The translations under genes were made by a program, and so were the position numbers. The notes beneath the pieces were generated by a model. That model saw nothing but the letters and a program-made list of their open reading frames with translations. It ran no database searches and was not told the DNA's origin. A stretch of DNA of 64,000 bases from Fasciola hepatica (lineage: Eukaryota > Platyhelminthes > Trematoda > Plagiorchiida > Fasciolidae): NCBI GenBank assembly GCA_948099385.1, contig CANUEZ040000213.1, positions 868,001-932,000 on the forward strand, in the 5' to 3' direction. This document shows, piece by piece, positions 37,151 through 47,716 of this stretch (positions within the stretch are counted from its first letter, which is position 1; every line of letters starts with the position of its first letter).

Positions 37151-38029
37151 TGTAAAAACCTTGCTACTTGTGACAGAGCGGGGGTGGAAAGAGTCATTCG
37201 AAAAAGTAGCTCCATATTGTCCTCCTTTGGACAGTCATCGGTCTGTCCACCAAAGTAATGTGGGAACTAAACGTTTAGCATCTTGATTGTCAGACTAATT
37301 GCCTTGTCCTTGGTCCTGTCACGTGGTTCAGCGCATATCCGCATTCTTTTGAAGGCCGGGCAAAACAGAATTTTTCTCGAACACCTGACACCATGTCACT
37401 GGTGAGTGACAGTTTTTCAGCAAAATTCTTCCCAGAGAAAGCACGGTGACAATGAGTTTCGCGGGTATGATTTTGTGGACATTCGGCAAGTATTTTGAGA
37501 TCATTGCAAAAGTTGATCATGCACGAGTTTGTGTAATTTAACCGAAATTACAACAGGTGTTTACCTTTGTTCGGCTTATGGGGCTTGCTTCAGAGCGGCA
37601 GGAAAAACAAAGCAGCCTACTTCAACTCGTCCCTTTTTACAATGAATTAAGGTAGTTTACTGGGAAACCTGCTCGCTGAATATAGTTATTGCCCTTTGGA
37701 AGTTATTTTCTTTATCAAAATGTAGGTAACATCATTATCCGGGTCGAATGTGGTAGCATTTTGCTGACTCCGTCTTACTGCAACATAGTATTTTACAAGA
37801 TGGATGCGAAAAAAGGCTTATTCACTCAAATAAAGGTTCTGAGCCATATCTAAAATAAAATCGTGTGCAAAATGCGTTTTCATAATTTTATATTCTTTTT
37901 CTTCATTGAAGCAGTGATATTTCTTGGTTATTAGCGTGCACGTATTCTCCATCACGACAAAATGGAAGTTTATCTGCATGATATCAGAAGGGAGGAACCC
38001 TTGGTGTTTTGAACGGAACTTATATTAAG
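37151..38029. other. No gene recognised; 77-bp repeat inside
   Basis: Lies just beyond the outer end of the inverted repeat. A minus-strand frame at 37,290-37,520 (76 codons, with CFARPSKECGYAL) is not recognised. Confidence 0.4.
37523..37599 (+). repeat. 77-bp repeat shared with the PLE-B end
   Basis: Almost identical to 46,513-46,590, where it abuts PLE-B. It ends sharply at CAGAGCGGC in both places, with different sequence after it. Confidence 0.8.
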
Positions 38030-38245
38030 GAACAAGTAGAGACACTGTAAAAGGGCAGGGTAGTGTCGTCCCAGAATGTCAACATTATACGAGGAGTGTC
38101 CCGGTTCTTGCACTCAGTATCTTGCAATTTTCGAATTATTTACCACACTAGTTGTGTGACCTGAAATAACACTAAAAGAGACGATTGTTTGTGACAATTC
38201 CATAATCAGGTACTCCACGGCGATCATTTTCGGTATCACCTTACA
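38030..38245. repeat. Diverged LTR-like repeat L1, second copy
   Basis: Partner of 14,145-14,365, clearly older than the segmental copies judging by the number of differences. No coding body of a gypsy element is seen beside it, so it could be a solo LTR. Confidence 0.5.
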
Positions 38246-38550
38246 ATGCTCCCCGTTCAATGAAAGTATCTTCACCTACGCATATGCCATTCCTCATTTA
38301 CTCGCAGCATCCATCTCGACTGTTTCATCAGGTATACTTGACTCAGAACCGTCGTGCTCTATTGGCTGGTCTGACTCATCTTCGTATCTCCCCAGTTGAT
38401 AAAACTACAAAATGAACGAATTTTGCGTGCTTCGGAAGTCTCGGATGACACGGTTAGAGCCCAATAACACTCGTTCTACTGTGAAAAGCCCGTACCACTC
38501 TTTGTGGAATTTTGAAGGTATCACTGGGTTTGGTTGCGTTTATGGGGTTA

Positions 38551-38849
38551 TATATTATAAACAGTCTTCAGGAGAGAGCTGGAGGATTTCCTGTTGAAAA
38601 ACGTTCTCTAATATCTATAAGCTATATCCATATGACTACGGGATGATTGGCTGGCTTGCTTCAGCATGTCCAACACGTTGCAGACATACCCACGACAACC
38701 ATTTACTGATTGTTGACACAACTTGGTCGTCTGTCTTTGGGGCGTCGTATTTCCATTCCTGTCCATCAAAGTGTGGCTTTTGTTTAGTAGAACTATGGAT
38801 GGCACCACGGTAAGCAATGGGACAAAGTGCCAATAAGCAGTTTCATTTG
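38551..38849 (+). repeat. Dispersed repeat D1, SINE-interrupted copy
   Basis: Aligns with 12,312-12,550 and resumes after the SINE at 39,104-39,150. It retains the 67-bp internal part missing at 12.4 kb. The family is unidentified. Confidence 0.75.
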
Positions 38850-39103
38850 TGTGTTGCTCGCCCTAATGGAAAGTGACCGACGAGGCTAGCCCAGTGATTA
38901 AAACCAGGATAGTTACTGTGCATCACTGGAATAGTGGTTCATGCGTCACCGAATATTCACTGACTTTATTCACAGCTGGCCGTCCGGACCATGATAACTC
39001 ATCTGGTGGAGCTTCTACCCGGTACGTGGAGGGTGGCCGGTCCGATTCCGGCTCGCGGCGACAGACATTTCGATGTGAAAAGTACAAGTGAATTTTCCAC
39101 ATC
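38850..39103 (+). mobile_element. tRNA-like SINE, about 254 bp, inserted in repeat D1
   Basis: Comparison with the empty site at about 12,548 delimits the insertion. Near its start TAGCCCAGTGATT resembles an A box, and GGTTCATGCG about 50 nt later resembles a B box. A second B-box-like GGTCCGATTCC lies near 39,037. I could not see a clear target-site duplication, and the promoter boxes are imperfect. Confidence 0.5.
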
Positions 39104-39400
39104 ATGAGAATTTCGACCGTTGAAAGCCTTCAATTGTGAAATGAGCCCATTTCCGTGTACAGAATAGTTTAAAGTTCTATTTTTCTCTAGTCCTAGAGAT
39201 TTACAAAGTTCCAGCAGCACTGCACTCTCGAAGTACGACAATTTGCCTGAATTTAGTTATCTCAGAACACCTCACTGATACATCAAATGATGAATGATGG
39301 CATTAGCGGCGGGTACCGCATCAGTTGTCATACAGCGATAGATTAGCACCACACAGCAAAGTAGCCAATCAACACAAGTACGTTTCATCGGAATGTGAGG

Positions 39401-39661
39401 ATTTTCGTTTGATTGACTGTCCTTTTGGACTCCACGTTTCACGCGCAAACCTCAGGTCATCCGACCAACCTGCACTCGGAAGCACCTTCGAGATGGGAGG
39501 ACCCGGGTTGAAACCCTGGGTGTGGCGGAGGATATGCACCACTGATGAGCTCTAACAAGAGCGAAACTCGAGTCTGGTGCTTCCGAGTGCAGGTTGGTCG
39601 GATGACCTGAGGTTTGCGCGTGAAACGTGGAGTCCAAAAGGACAGTCAATCAAACGAAAAT
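39401..39661. repeat. Perfect 86-bp inverted repeat around a hammerhead
   Basis: 39,401-39,486 and 39,576-39,661 are exact reverse complements, separated by 89 bp. The spacer holds a local hairpin (GGGTT..AACCC, about 39,503-39,518) and the hammerhead core. The right arm is the sequence just 3' of the ribozyme cleavage site; the left arm is its inverted copy, beginning within a base or two of that site. Such inverted terminal arrangements are known for Penelope elements. Confidence 0.92.
39536..39580 (+). ncRNA. Type I hammerhead ribozyme of a Penelope-like element
   Basis: All conserved parts are present. Stem I is GCACCA (39,536-39,541) with TGGTGC (39,575-39,580), a perfect match. CTGATGA is at 39,542-39,548. 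Stem II is GCTC (39,549-39,552) with GAGC (39,559-39,562) around TAACAA. GAAA is at 39,563-39,566. A minimal stem III CTCGAG is followed by GTC (39,572-39,574), placing cleavage after C39,574. An outer GGA...TCC pairing can extend stem I. Very short stem III is typical of PLE terminal-repeat hammerheads, which are thought to act in pairs. Predicted active; not tested. Confidence 0.9.
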
Positions 39662-39782
39662 TAAACAATCTCACACTACTCGCGAGTAATTGCGTGAGAT
39701 ATGTGAGGATTTTGACAGGAGGAATACGACATCCACACAAAAAGATTTCGTCTAAGTAACCCGCAATTAAAAACCGCAGCGC
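39662..39782 (+). other. PLE-C 5' leader joined to its 3' coding part
   Basis: Sequence continuing from the hammerhead repeat toward the PLE-C coding end. Only about 120 bp separates the terminal repeat from the connector domain, so nearly the whole reverse-transcriptase domain is missing by internal deletion. Frame 39,577-39,759 ends with RHPHKKISSK and then a stop. Confidence 0.5.
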
Positions 39783-40489
39783 TTCCCAAATGGCCCGAAC
39801 CGCGATATGACAGCTTTGTGTCTGTGGAATATGAACGTGGTCTGATCCGAACACTAATTCAAACAGCACGACATATCTGCACAGAAGACATGATTGACAA
39901 TGAACTACGACAGCTGAAAGAATCTTTGACTAGAAACGCTTATCCCGATGCATTTATCGAAAGGCACAGCAAGCCTCAAGTGATCAGACAAACGAATTGT
40001 TCAGCAGAAAAACTACTAGTCACCCTTTGTCTTCCATTCAAACGTGATGACATCAATTGCTTGCTCAAACGACCACGTGGATCAGCACTTGCCCGAACAT
40101 ATTATGCAGCTGACCTCAGAATTGTTCATCGAACGATTGAGATCCCCACACCGTCGGTGAAACAACGTCCACCTCTGTACACCAAATCGAATCTGATTCA
40201 CCAATTTCAGTGTAGTTGCGGAGCAACCTACGTGGGTCGAACAGAGCGGCAGTTACGTAACCGAGTGATTGAATATATTCCAAATTGAGTACAACGTTTT
40301 GTGATGCAATCAGGGTCAGATCAAAGGCATAATGACAACGTTCGAAACCATAAGATCCCGTCGTCGGCCGTCGCTCGTCATCTTCTGATGACGCAACATC
40401 CAGCTGACCGAAGAACTGCGTTTCGGGTCATTTACGTGGCAAAGAATACCAGGCTTTTGAGGTTTGTTCAAACCATTGCCATACATTGA
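39783..40489 (+). pseudogene. PLE-C connector and GIY-YIG endonuclease, with a nonsense mutation
   Basis: Translation begins LPKWPEPRYDSFVSVEYERG, then RTLIQTARHICTEDM and NELRQLKESLTRNAYPDAFI, the post-RT region of PLEs, then ALARTYYAADLRI, and the endonuclease with CSCGATYVGRTERQLRNRV. At 40,286 a TGA replaces the tryptophan codon found in the distal copy, cutting the protein right after EYIPN. Beyond it the same frame continues to LLRFVQTIAIH at 40,489. The GIY-YIG domain nicks target DNA in PLE retrotransposition. The reverse transcriptase is absent, so the element could not move by itself. Confidence 0.92.
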
Positions 40490-41300
40490 TGGAAACCTAA
40501 TATTGTGTCAGCAGAAACAGTTCTTTGTCCATGTGTCTTCACCATGGTGACGTGACTTGACTATTGAAATTTCCCCTATATTTATCGAAAATTATGGTTT
40601 TACATGAACTTATATAAACAGTATGGTTGTGCAGTGTGCACCATGTTGAGATGCAGCGAAATCGTCCCGGACATGAATCGTGCAATGTTGCAACTGTGGC
40701 TTTTATTTTCAAGATTATTTCGGGAAAAGCATGCCTAAAATTCCTCATATCTCGTCTCCCGAAATCAACCATTAGGTCTCTCGATGACCTAGTCAGATTG
40801 AGATGTAAAATTGCCACGATTCGAGTACGTGCTAATTTTCTGGATCACTCAGTATATGTCGCTTCTCACTGGGGCCTATTCAGGAGGTAAGGCTTATGTT
40901 GGAAACGTTCTGATTATACTTGACGGTGCTCATGGTTTGAATTGGTTCCAGTGTCGGAGACATGTGGTACACTTTCGTTTTGCTAACATATGCTTCACTA
41001 CTCGGTTTATTTTACATCCGCGAATCTTCAGCGGAAATCGGAGAACACAAGTCCAGTTTTGTTTGTTGACCGATTTGAGTTTGTAGGTACCTGTACATTT
41101 CCGACTTTTCCATGATTTTCAACGTCCCTTGGTGCGACACTCCTTTGTTGTACCGACGTTTCAATGTAAAACACACACACCTTTTGAACGTCAACACCGC
41201 GCAATACAAAGAGGCTGTAAACAAATCTTTCATTCTGGCACGATCTCATCTTCTGGTTTGGAGTGTCTTGAAATTATATCGGTCGGAACTAACTGAGTGA
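40490..41300 (+). other. 3' flank of PLE-C; no gene
   Basis: Follows PLE-C here and at 63,664-64,000 in copy 3, so at least 40,490-40,922 moved with it in the segmental duplication. No second terminal repeat or hammerhead is seen downstream. Overlapping short frames on both strands have no recognisable content. Confidence 0.5.
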
Positions 41301-43336
41301 AACAAAACATTTTAGAGGCTTCAACGGCATCTCTTGGCACTTCGCTCAATACCATCCTGTTCTGTTCAACGGATGGCTGTCAGACCGAACCGAACTGAAG
41401 ACATTGGCGGATATTGGCTCTTTGACGCTCATTTCCTGATCATAAGAACACTGAACAACTGTGAGTTTGAGTCACACCTTTTGTTTCATTTTAATTCTTA
41501 ATGTGCATAACCTTTTGGCCTTTTTATCACCGCACGCTCCTCCGTCCATCCTAGTTTGCTAGTGTCGTCTTAGATATTGTTGACAATAATTAGGTGTACC
41601 ACATATACCTACAGGTTGAATTTTCTCATGTTGTTACCCGACTCTGAATTACTGTTGTTCAACAGTATAGAAGTGTGAGGTTCCCGGAGAATCCCTTAAT
41701 CGTATGCCTGCGCGTCTTCAACAGCCTCTGATTAGTGAGCTTGGAATTCAGGGGACAAACTTTTCATCATCAGCCGAGATGCCACCATTAGTACATAGGA
41801 ACTAATGAAAACCTTCCTCCTAAACTGCGACCTACATCAGTTTTAGTTAGTCTGTTGGGAATCCTCTGTGGCGATGCGCACCTGTCGAGCCTCAGCTGGG
41901 GATCGGATCGGTCAAGTAGGATTGCGATCCACCGACATTAGGCATACAGCACTTAACTTCAGCAATCACCGAAATACCACCCGTATTGATGACTCTTGAC
42001 TCCGATGCTTTACTGATCACAGATTACGAATCATGCGTAAAGTCGGTGTAAATGAGCTCACAGCAAGCTCAGAATGGAAACGGTTTTAGCAGGTTTCCCA
42101 TTCGAATCTCTCCTGCTCAGTTTATTCTCCGTCTTCAAGTCTCGACTCCTGTCTCGATCTGTACAAATTATTCAGGTTGCCCTCTTTCGTACCAGTACGA
42201 ATGTTTGTTGCTCGCAGATACTGTTGCCACGATCAGGAAATGGTAACGTGCTATCAAAATGCGTTTGAATAGGCCCACGAGTAAATGCAATCACAGTGGG
42301 GACAAAAACAATGCCTAAATATGGTCTCGTTTGACATTTGTGTGAGTAAGTATTGTCCGCTTGCACCGCAATAATATGATACTCAACTTTACGGATGAAC
42401 CGTAATTTGCCAAAACATTTGTAAAAAGATCTCATTTGACTGTCCACCGTAATTTTAGACGATTGTGTAAATTTTCTTAGAGAACACTTTTAACTGTACT
42501 CTAATGCTATGCATATTCTGCAGGTCTTTCATGGTAAGGAAAATTCGGCATATAGCTTTGCTTATTCCATAAAGCGTACATAAACGTTTCTTCTATTTTT
42601 CACGGAAGTGAAAGCTTAATCACATGGAACTCATTGCTGAGCTGGTTCGAAGTCAAATAGCTGGTTACCTGTTTGGTACTCATATACGTACGCACAATTC
42701 AGATAGATATCATTATTGGAAGTAATCAGCGTGCAACTGAAAACAGTGAAATGCACCAAACTCAAGCAAAGCTTCGCTCATTTTTGATATAGATGAATGA
42801 TAAGCCTGTCGGCTAACAAGAGAGACAGAATTTAATATCTACGAATAGAATACAGTACAAAATAGTAAAGACTATTTGGACGAATCTAGGATGCCCATCA
42901 TGATTCTCTACCAGTCTGACTTTGCACGAAATGACAAGGACGTCATTGTGCAAAGCTCCTTGTCTTACACTATAGTTTTTAGGCGATTTGGTGATGGGAT
43001 CATGTTGTGTCACAGTAAGGACGACAAGGTTCATATACCTATCCTTCCTGCTCGTGCCCCTTTTACTCCATATAGTAACTAAGATGGCGAGACGAGTGAG
43101 GACACTCGTATTAGGACAAGTTCGTGGAACATATGTAACCATTTATATGGTCCGTTCTCCAAACCGAGCTACAGTAGCTTTGATCCTCCGACTGCCTGAG
43201 TATTCTGGCTGCATTCTGGCCAGTTCACTGTGGCCCTCAGCTTGATTCTCTTACTCATTATTTAGGTTCAGCTGATCCGATTGTTTCAGTTGAAGGCTTG
43301 TTCGGTAGCTCCTCACCTGAGCTATCTTCCTTGTTG
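41301..43336. other. No gene recognised
   Basis: Apart from the family S unit at 41,740-41,815, nothing recognised. The stretch 42,813-43,142 is open on the minus strand (109 codons) and largely on the plus strand (42,876-43,082), neither with known features. A GGTTCGAAGTC at about 42,646 resembles a B box but has no A box near it. Confidence 0.4.
41740..41815 (-). repeat. Diverged family S unit outside the duplicated block
   Basis: TGAGCTTGG followed by a CAAAC...TTTCATCA block aligns with the minus-strand units at 3.5 and 34.9 kb. Identity is clearly lower than among the segmental copies, so this is an older independent unit. Confidence 0.4.
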
Positions 43337-43588
43337 TTAAAAATCCCGCTGCGTTCTGTCTGCTAGTCCGAATGCCTCTTTTTGTTTGTTGGGGGATACT
43401 TCTGACAGATTCACCGTCTGTTCTTTGGTCTGTGGCTCACGACCGGTTGTTCTAATCGGCTTGATGTTTGCATCGTTCTGCTGCTTCAGTATTCGCCTCT
43501 GCAATATGAATTCCACGTGGATTCTTCCCTCCTGACACAGGAAATGTAAACTGCCGCTGATATGACAAGCAAGTTCCCGGCTGATATA
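43337..43588 (-). CDS. Hypothetical open frame without start codon, possible exon
   Basis: Eighty-three codons from after a TGA (43,589-43,591) to a TAA at 43,337. The composition is that of an ordinary soluble protein: RELACHISGSLHFLCQEGR near the start, then lysine- and glutamine-rich sequence (KQQNDANIKPIRTTG) and a charged end (EAFGLADRTQRDF). TATATCAG just at the start could be a splice acceptor. Single copy in the window. Not recognised; could be the Gag part of a retroelement or a host exon. Confidence 0.3.
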   Translation of the reverse strand, partial: YISRELACHISGSLHFLCQEGRIHVEFILQRRILKQQNDANIKPIRTTGREPQTKEQTVNLSEVSPNKQKEAFGLADRTQRDF

Positions 43589-43919
43589 TCATGTATCCCA
43601 GTTAACAGAATATTCTCAGTTGATTTTAACTAGAAAACAGTTACTGTAATGATGAATCGAATGCCGGCATCACCACTTTATGGATGCATAGACTTTTATT
43701 GTTTCATATGGTTTCCCCATGCATGTAAATTGTTCTTATTATGATATAATTAAAGAATGCCCCGAATAGACTGATTTGCACACATTATCCTGACGACGAA
43801 AATACTAGGATTATCTTCTACTGAATTGGGATTCAAATAGTTCACTGGGCCCGCATATTTTGCAAATTCTGTAACCACGAGTGTTTGACATCTCTCTGTT
43901 TTGTCCGTTTTGATTTCAG

Positions 43920-44122
43920 ATTTTCCTATTCATGCTGACCTGCCTAAATCTAATATCGCTTTCGGCACTGGGAAGCACTTGTCCGAAATAAAACAATGCC
44001 ATAGAATCTATCGAAAGTGTCTCATTCGTTGCAACCAACATTCTCGCTGCATATATCAGTGTTTACGTCAGAAGCGTGCGTGTCTTCGTTTCTGTTCAGA
44101 CATAAACTATGGTGATATCTGA
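43920..44122 (+). CDS. Candidate terminal exon of a small cysteine-rich protein
   Basis: A strong splice acceptor, CTCTCTGTTTTGTCCG followed by TTTTGATTTCAG, ends at 43,919. The frame that continues (also open back to 43,901) runs to a TGA at 44,120. Its second half has seven cysteines in 36 residues with the spacing C-x6-C-x3-C-x5-C-x3-C-x6-C-x3-C, that is, three C-x3-C units after a leading cysteine, rich in arginine. Such patterns are usual in small disulphide-bonded, often secreted, proteins. No upstream exon with a signal peptide in matching phase was found. Single copy, outside the duplicated block. No family is recognised. Confidence 0.4.
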
Positions 44123-44314
44123 AAAGACTGGATATGTAATTTGTTATTCCATGGAGTAAAAGTAGTTGAAATTTGCATCCTTTACACTGAATGCCCCGAC
44201 GAACGGGATGACAGTCGGTTTCTTTGAAGCATCTTGGTCCTCCAAATCAAACCACTGTTCTAACTATTCATCAATTGTCTCTCACAGAGTCTGACACGGT
44301 GATGCCGAAATAAC

Positions 44315-44665
44315 ATGGCTTTTACCACCAAATTTTTCATTATTGCACACAAAAATATTAACATATTCTTGGGTTTCTATTTGTTCATCAACAAAGAAGC
44401 CGAAAACCATGAAGCCTTTTTTCTGTCAGCAGAAGCCAAACTAAAACCCAAGTATTGCAGACCGTCTACAGAATTCGTGTCTTTCAATATTTCCCGTAGT
44501 TTAAGCACCAAAAGCACTAATTCAACAGCTGTGCAAAGTGAACTTTATCAGTCTCTGTGTTACCAAATCTTACGAGAGGTAGCCAAAGGTCATCATCGTG
44601 AAGTTTTGATCATGACGTCCTGGGCTCGCTTCCCAACATCAACGGTCACTTTCCTCTTTCGGTAG
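44315..44665 (+). CDS. Hypothetical 116-codon open frame
   Basis: Starts MAFTTKFFIIAHKNINIFLG, a partly hydrophobic N-terminus, and then becomes polar (SLSTKSTNSTAVQSE). It ends at a TAG. It occurs once in the window and overlaps no recognised repeat. It lies 0.2 kb downstream of the cysteine-rich frame on the same strand. Length alone gives modest support; no family is recognised. Confidence 0.22.
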   Translation: MAFTTKFFIIAHKNINIFLGFYLFINKEAENHEAFFLSAEAKLKPKYCRPSTEFVSFNISRSLSTKSTNSTAVQSELYQSLCYQILREVAKGHHREVLIMTSWARFPTSTVTFLFR

Positions 44666-46512
44666 CCTTGGATTAGCCGTGACCACCTTCCAGAAGTACT
44701 GTTCCTTATAGTTTGACAGGTGAAGAAATTTAAGGATTATTTGTCGAAATGAGCCTAGGAATGATGAGCCTAAATCTTATAGATAATGAAGAATCCACCT
44801 GTACATTCTCCACCCATAGCGGATTTCACATCATTTATAAGATTCAAGACCCTCACGTCTGAACTGATCAAATTTGAAGGTGTTTCAGGTTTTTACGTTT
44901 TTTCATCTGAATTTGTCTCATTTCCATAAACAGTTATAAGAAATTGTTTGGACTTGATTCTGCATCTTGTTTTGTCAGGGGATAAACGAGGTCTGTTATT
45001 CTGGGATTCAGCCAGCACCCACGGCGCTTAGGACGAAGAGAACAGTTTCTCAGATATTAGTATGGATATAACAATGATTCCCACGAGAATTATTTCATAT
45101 CTCTAATCGTTTCATACCGCAGTAAATAAACTGTTTAAGAACCATTTGGTCATAGAAATGAAGGACTACATTTGCAAAAGATGACTGAGAAACCAGCGTG
45201 GAAAATGTTTGAAGCGTAGTTCACGTGAAGAAATCCTGTGATCAGACCACTACAACACGTGTAAGCTACATAAACAATGAATGTTCGGTTTAGGTAAACT
45301 TTATTCTTGAACAAGAGGAAGACAGGTGAATAGTTCTAGAAGAAGTTGAGCAAGGAGAAATTGAAGCTAGGGAGCGGGATTTGAAGATTCGTGATGATAT
45401 TAAAGATGATGACATGACTATATTTGAATGCATGTAGAATTTTGGTCAAAACTAAAAGTAGATTATCAATGAACATGGAAAATCAGACATCTCAAAAATA
45501 ATCCCTAGTCCAATTTTTTAGGCGAAAATAATTATATGATTGAATCTTATTTTCAGTACGCAAAGCTTTCTGTTGTAAGACTTGAGAGAAAGTAATGGTA
45601 TTTTCATTATTCGGAAGAACTTGTTGACTTTTGGAGGTCATCTATCCCTACAGAAAATTCTGCACCCAGACAAAATTTTATACCACGCACAATTTTCGTT
45701 GGGTGATCACTAAACACGATTAAATTCCGGGTCATTTTTCTTCTCTTTGAAGAGTATAGAACGAACACTTTAACGGATTTGCCATTTTTCACTTGGCGAA
45801 CATGAGAAAGTGTGAAGGGAAAATGGAAAATAAGGAGTAATATGTTCCATGTCACTTTTCACTACAACGTTTCACGGACGTATTACCCTTGGGAAAAAAT
45901 CTATTCGACTTATCTCTTTCCTCAACCAATCATTTCAGTTTCTTATCCTTATTCAGTGCCTACACATATTTATTGCCACTAGTTAGCCTGTGCTCGTCGA
46001 AGTACATTATCTTCATTTCCGTAGCTCAATGAGGAGAAAATGCACCAGATTGTTTCTTCGGCATTGAAAATGAATTATCCATCATAATAAAATCGGAGCT
46101 TTAAGGGGACAGTTGTGACCACAGAACCATCAAGGTGTCAACGGTTTTTCTATTTTAAAAGCACAGACCAATTACGTTGATATACCAATCGCTATAAGAT
46201 GAACACTCTCATGGGAAGCATAATCTGAAGCAGTATTCGGCAATAAAGTGGTCTTCCAAGAAGAAATTCGAATCTGACAGACTGGAAACATTGATATTGT
46301 GAACCCAATGAATTCTGCATTGTTTACTCTGATCCCCAGCAAGCCCAGTGATGATTCAAAGCAGACCAGAACAACCGGTGTAAAGAGATTTATTACCTTG
46401 AAGCCATTGTGACGATTTTCCCTGTGAACTTCTCACTAAAGGTCACGCGTTTGGAAGCCCCTAAATATCGGTGTACATGACAGAACGTAAATCGATAGCT
46501 AAACCAATTAGA
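44666..46512. other. Mostly featureless AT-rich stretch
   Basis: One minus-strand frame (45,607-45,855) is listed separately. No repeats shared with the rest of the window and no RNA genes were seen. Confidence 0.4.
45607..45855 (-). CDS. Hypothetical 82-codon frame with hydrophobic N-terminus
   Basis: Begins MTWNILLLIFHFPFTLSHV, which looks like a signal peptide core, then becomes basic (KNGKSVKV, KRRKMTRN) and ends in STSSSE before a TAA. Not repeated in the window and not recognised. It could be a small secreted peptide or chance. Confidence 0.2.
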   Translation of the reverse strand: MTWNILLLIFHFPFTLSHVRQVKNGKSVKVFVLYSSKRRKMTRNLIVFSDHPTKIVRGIKFCLGAEFSVGIDDLQKSTSSSE

Positions 46513-46590
46513 GACGAGTTTGTGTAATTTATCCGCCATTACAACAGGTGTTTACCTTTGTTCGGCTTATGGGGCTTGCTTCAGAGCGGC
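46513..46590 (+). repeat. 77-bp repeat at the PLE-B truncation point
   Basis: Matches 37,523-37,599. PLE-B coding sequence starts at 46,591, so this is the sequence joined to the truncated end of PLE-B, possibly part of the element into which it was inserted. Confidence 0.8.
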
Positions 46591-47716
46591 GTAGCTTTCG
46601 ATATATTCACATAAATAACCTATGGCTTCATCGATTGAGACGTTGGTAAAGGGTGTACCGGCATCTAACAATAGTATCCACCGATCTTTCACATTCAGTT
46701 CTGTTACGCAGCTTATAAGTTCAAATGTGTCGTTCGGACTGTGCTTCCATATTTTCTGTCGAACCGGTTCCAGCAGAATGGTCAACCATTTGGCGACTGC
46801 GTGGTACGGTGAATTGCACATGTCAAGCATAGGTCTTAAGCAGACCACATTCTTATGAACTGTTGGATATCCATATAATCTGGGAACGATGGTCCCTGTA
46901 GGCTGCATCTGTTCAAAGGTAGACGAGTCTGTTATGCAATTTTGTATAATTTGTTTTGAGGTGTGGGACAGAGATCTCTCTCTGTTATTAGTGTTTATCC
47001 TTCACTAATGCCATTTTCAAGAACTCGGATGTATCATTCAAAATTTTTCCTATTTTTGTGGTGCAGCCTGGCTTATTCGGAAGTACCATACCTGCACCCT
47101 TGTCACTATTCTTTTGTAATTCTCTCGGAAGTTTACACGTTCCGTCCCTAATACTTCACTTGTTGATGGCTTATCTGTATGTTATTGATGACTCGTATAC
47201 ATAAAGGTAGATTTCAGATTATGGGGTTCCAACTGTGACGAAGGAAGTAAGCTGGACAACAGAGTGTATAGATTCTCAGATCACACCCCCAAAATCTAGT
47301 TGTTTACTCTGGTTGCTTGGGCAGCAGAATTTGGGTCCCAAAGATAACACCTCTAGCAATGTATTATCTAGCTCCAGTTCAGATAAATTTTGCATAAAAC
47401 TTTCAGCTTCCGATGGGAACTTACTCGTTAGTAACAATTCCTCTATCCGTTTAGAAAATATTTGACGTTTTGAATTCACTTGTTTTTGCACAGTTGACGG
47501 AACATATTCGTCAAAGAATTGCATTTCTTCCAATGTTAGTTGACCAGGAAAACGAGGTGACACAAATAAACTTTCTGACTCCACAGTATGTATACACACA
47601 GTATCTTGCGCATTAAGTGCTTGGAACCGAAATGACATGCTCGATATGAATAGCCGGTTTTTGTCAAAACAGTAAAGTACAGCCTCGTAAATACAGACCC
47701 CTAATACGTTCCTCAA
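46591..47716 (-). pseudogene. Penelope-like element PLE-B, N-terminal and early RT part
   Basis: From 47,716 downward the minus strand encodes the PLE N-terminal region ending in a LEVLSLGPKFCCP-type motif (about 47,320-47,340). A disrupted stretch follows, with DKGAGMVLPNK and CTTKIGKILNDTSEFLKM. A clean frame then reads TGTIVPRLYGYPTVHKN, LRPMLDMCNSPYHAVAKWL and LNVKDRW, ending at YLCEYIES near 46,600. These are the early RT blocks of PLEs. At least two frameshifts or stops lie between 47,270 and 46,908. Everything after RT block 3, including the YxDD box and endonuclease, is missing because of truncation at 46,591. Confidence 0.9.

Larger units (their letters stand above)
20227..40922 (+). 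repeat. Proximal copy of a >20-kb direct repeat
   Basis: Homologous in the same orientation to 48,630-64,000. Homology starts abruptly at a shared TGTATTCCGG and is still running at the window end, where 64,000 matches about 40,922. The proximal copy is about 5.3 kb longer. The difference is accounted for by deletions in the distal copy (about 4.79, 0.88, 0.58, 0.40, 0.28 and 0.10 kb plus small ones), offset by two stretches present only in the distal copy (1.03 kb and 0.75 kb). Confidence 0.92.

Noticed and set aside
41880..41960. GATCGCAATCC-containing tRNA-like segment
   Set aside because: Promoter boxes are too degenerate and no copies are seen elsewhere in the window.
42640..42660. B-box-like GGTTCGAAGTC as a SINE or tRNA
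   Set aside because: No A box at a suitable distance and no clover-leaf arms.
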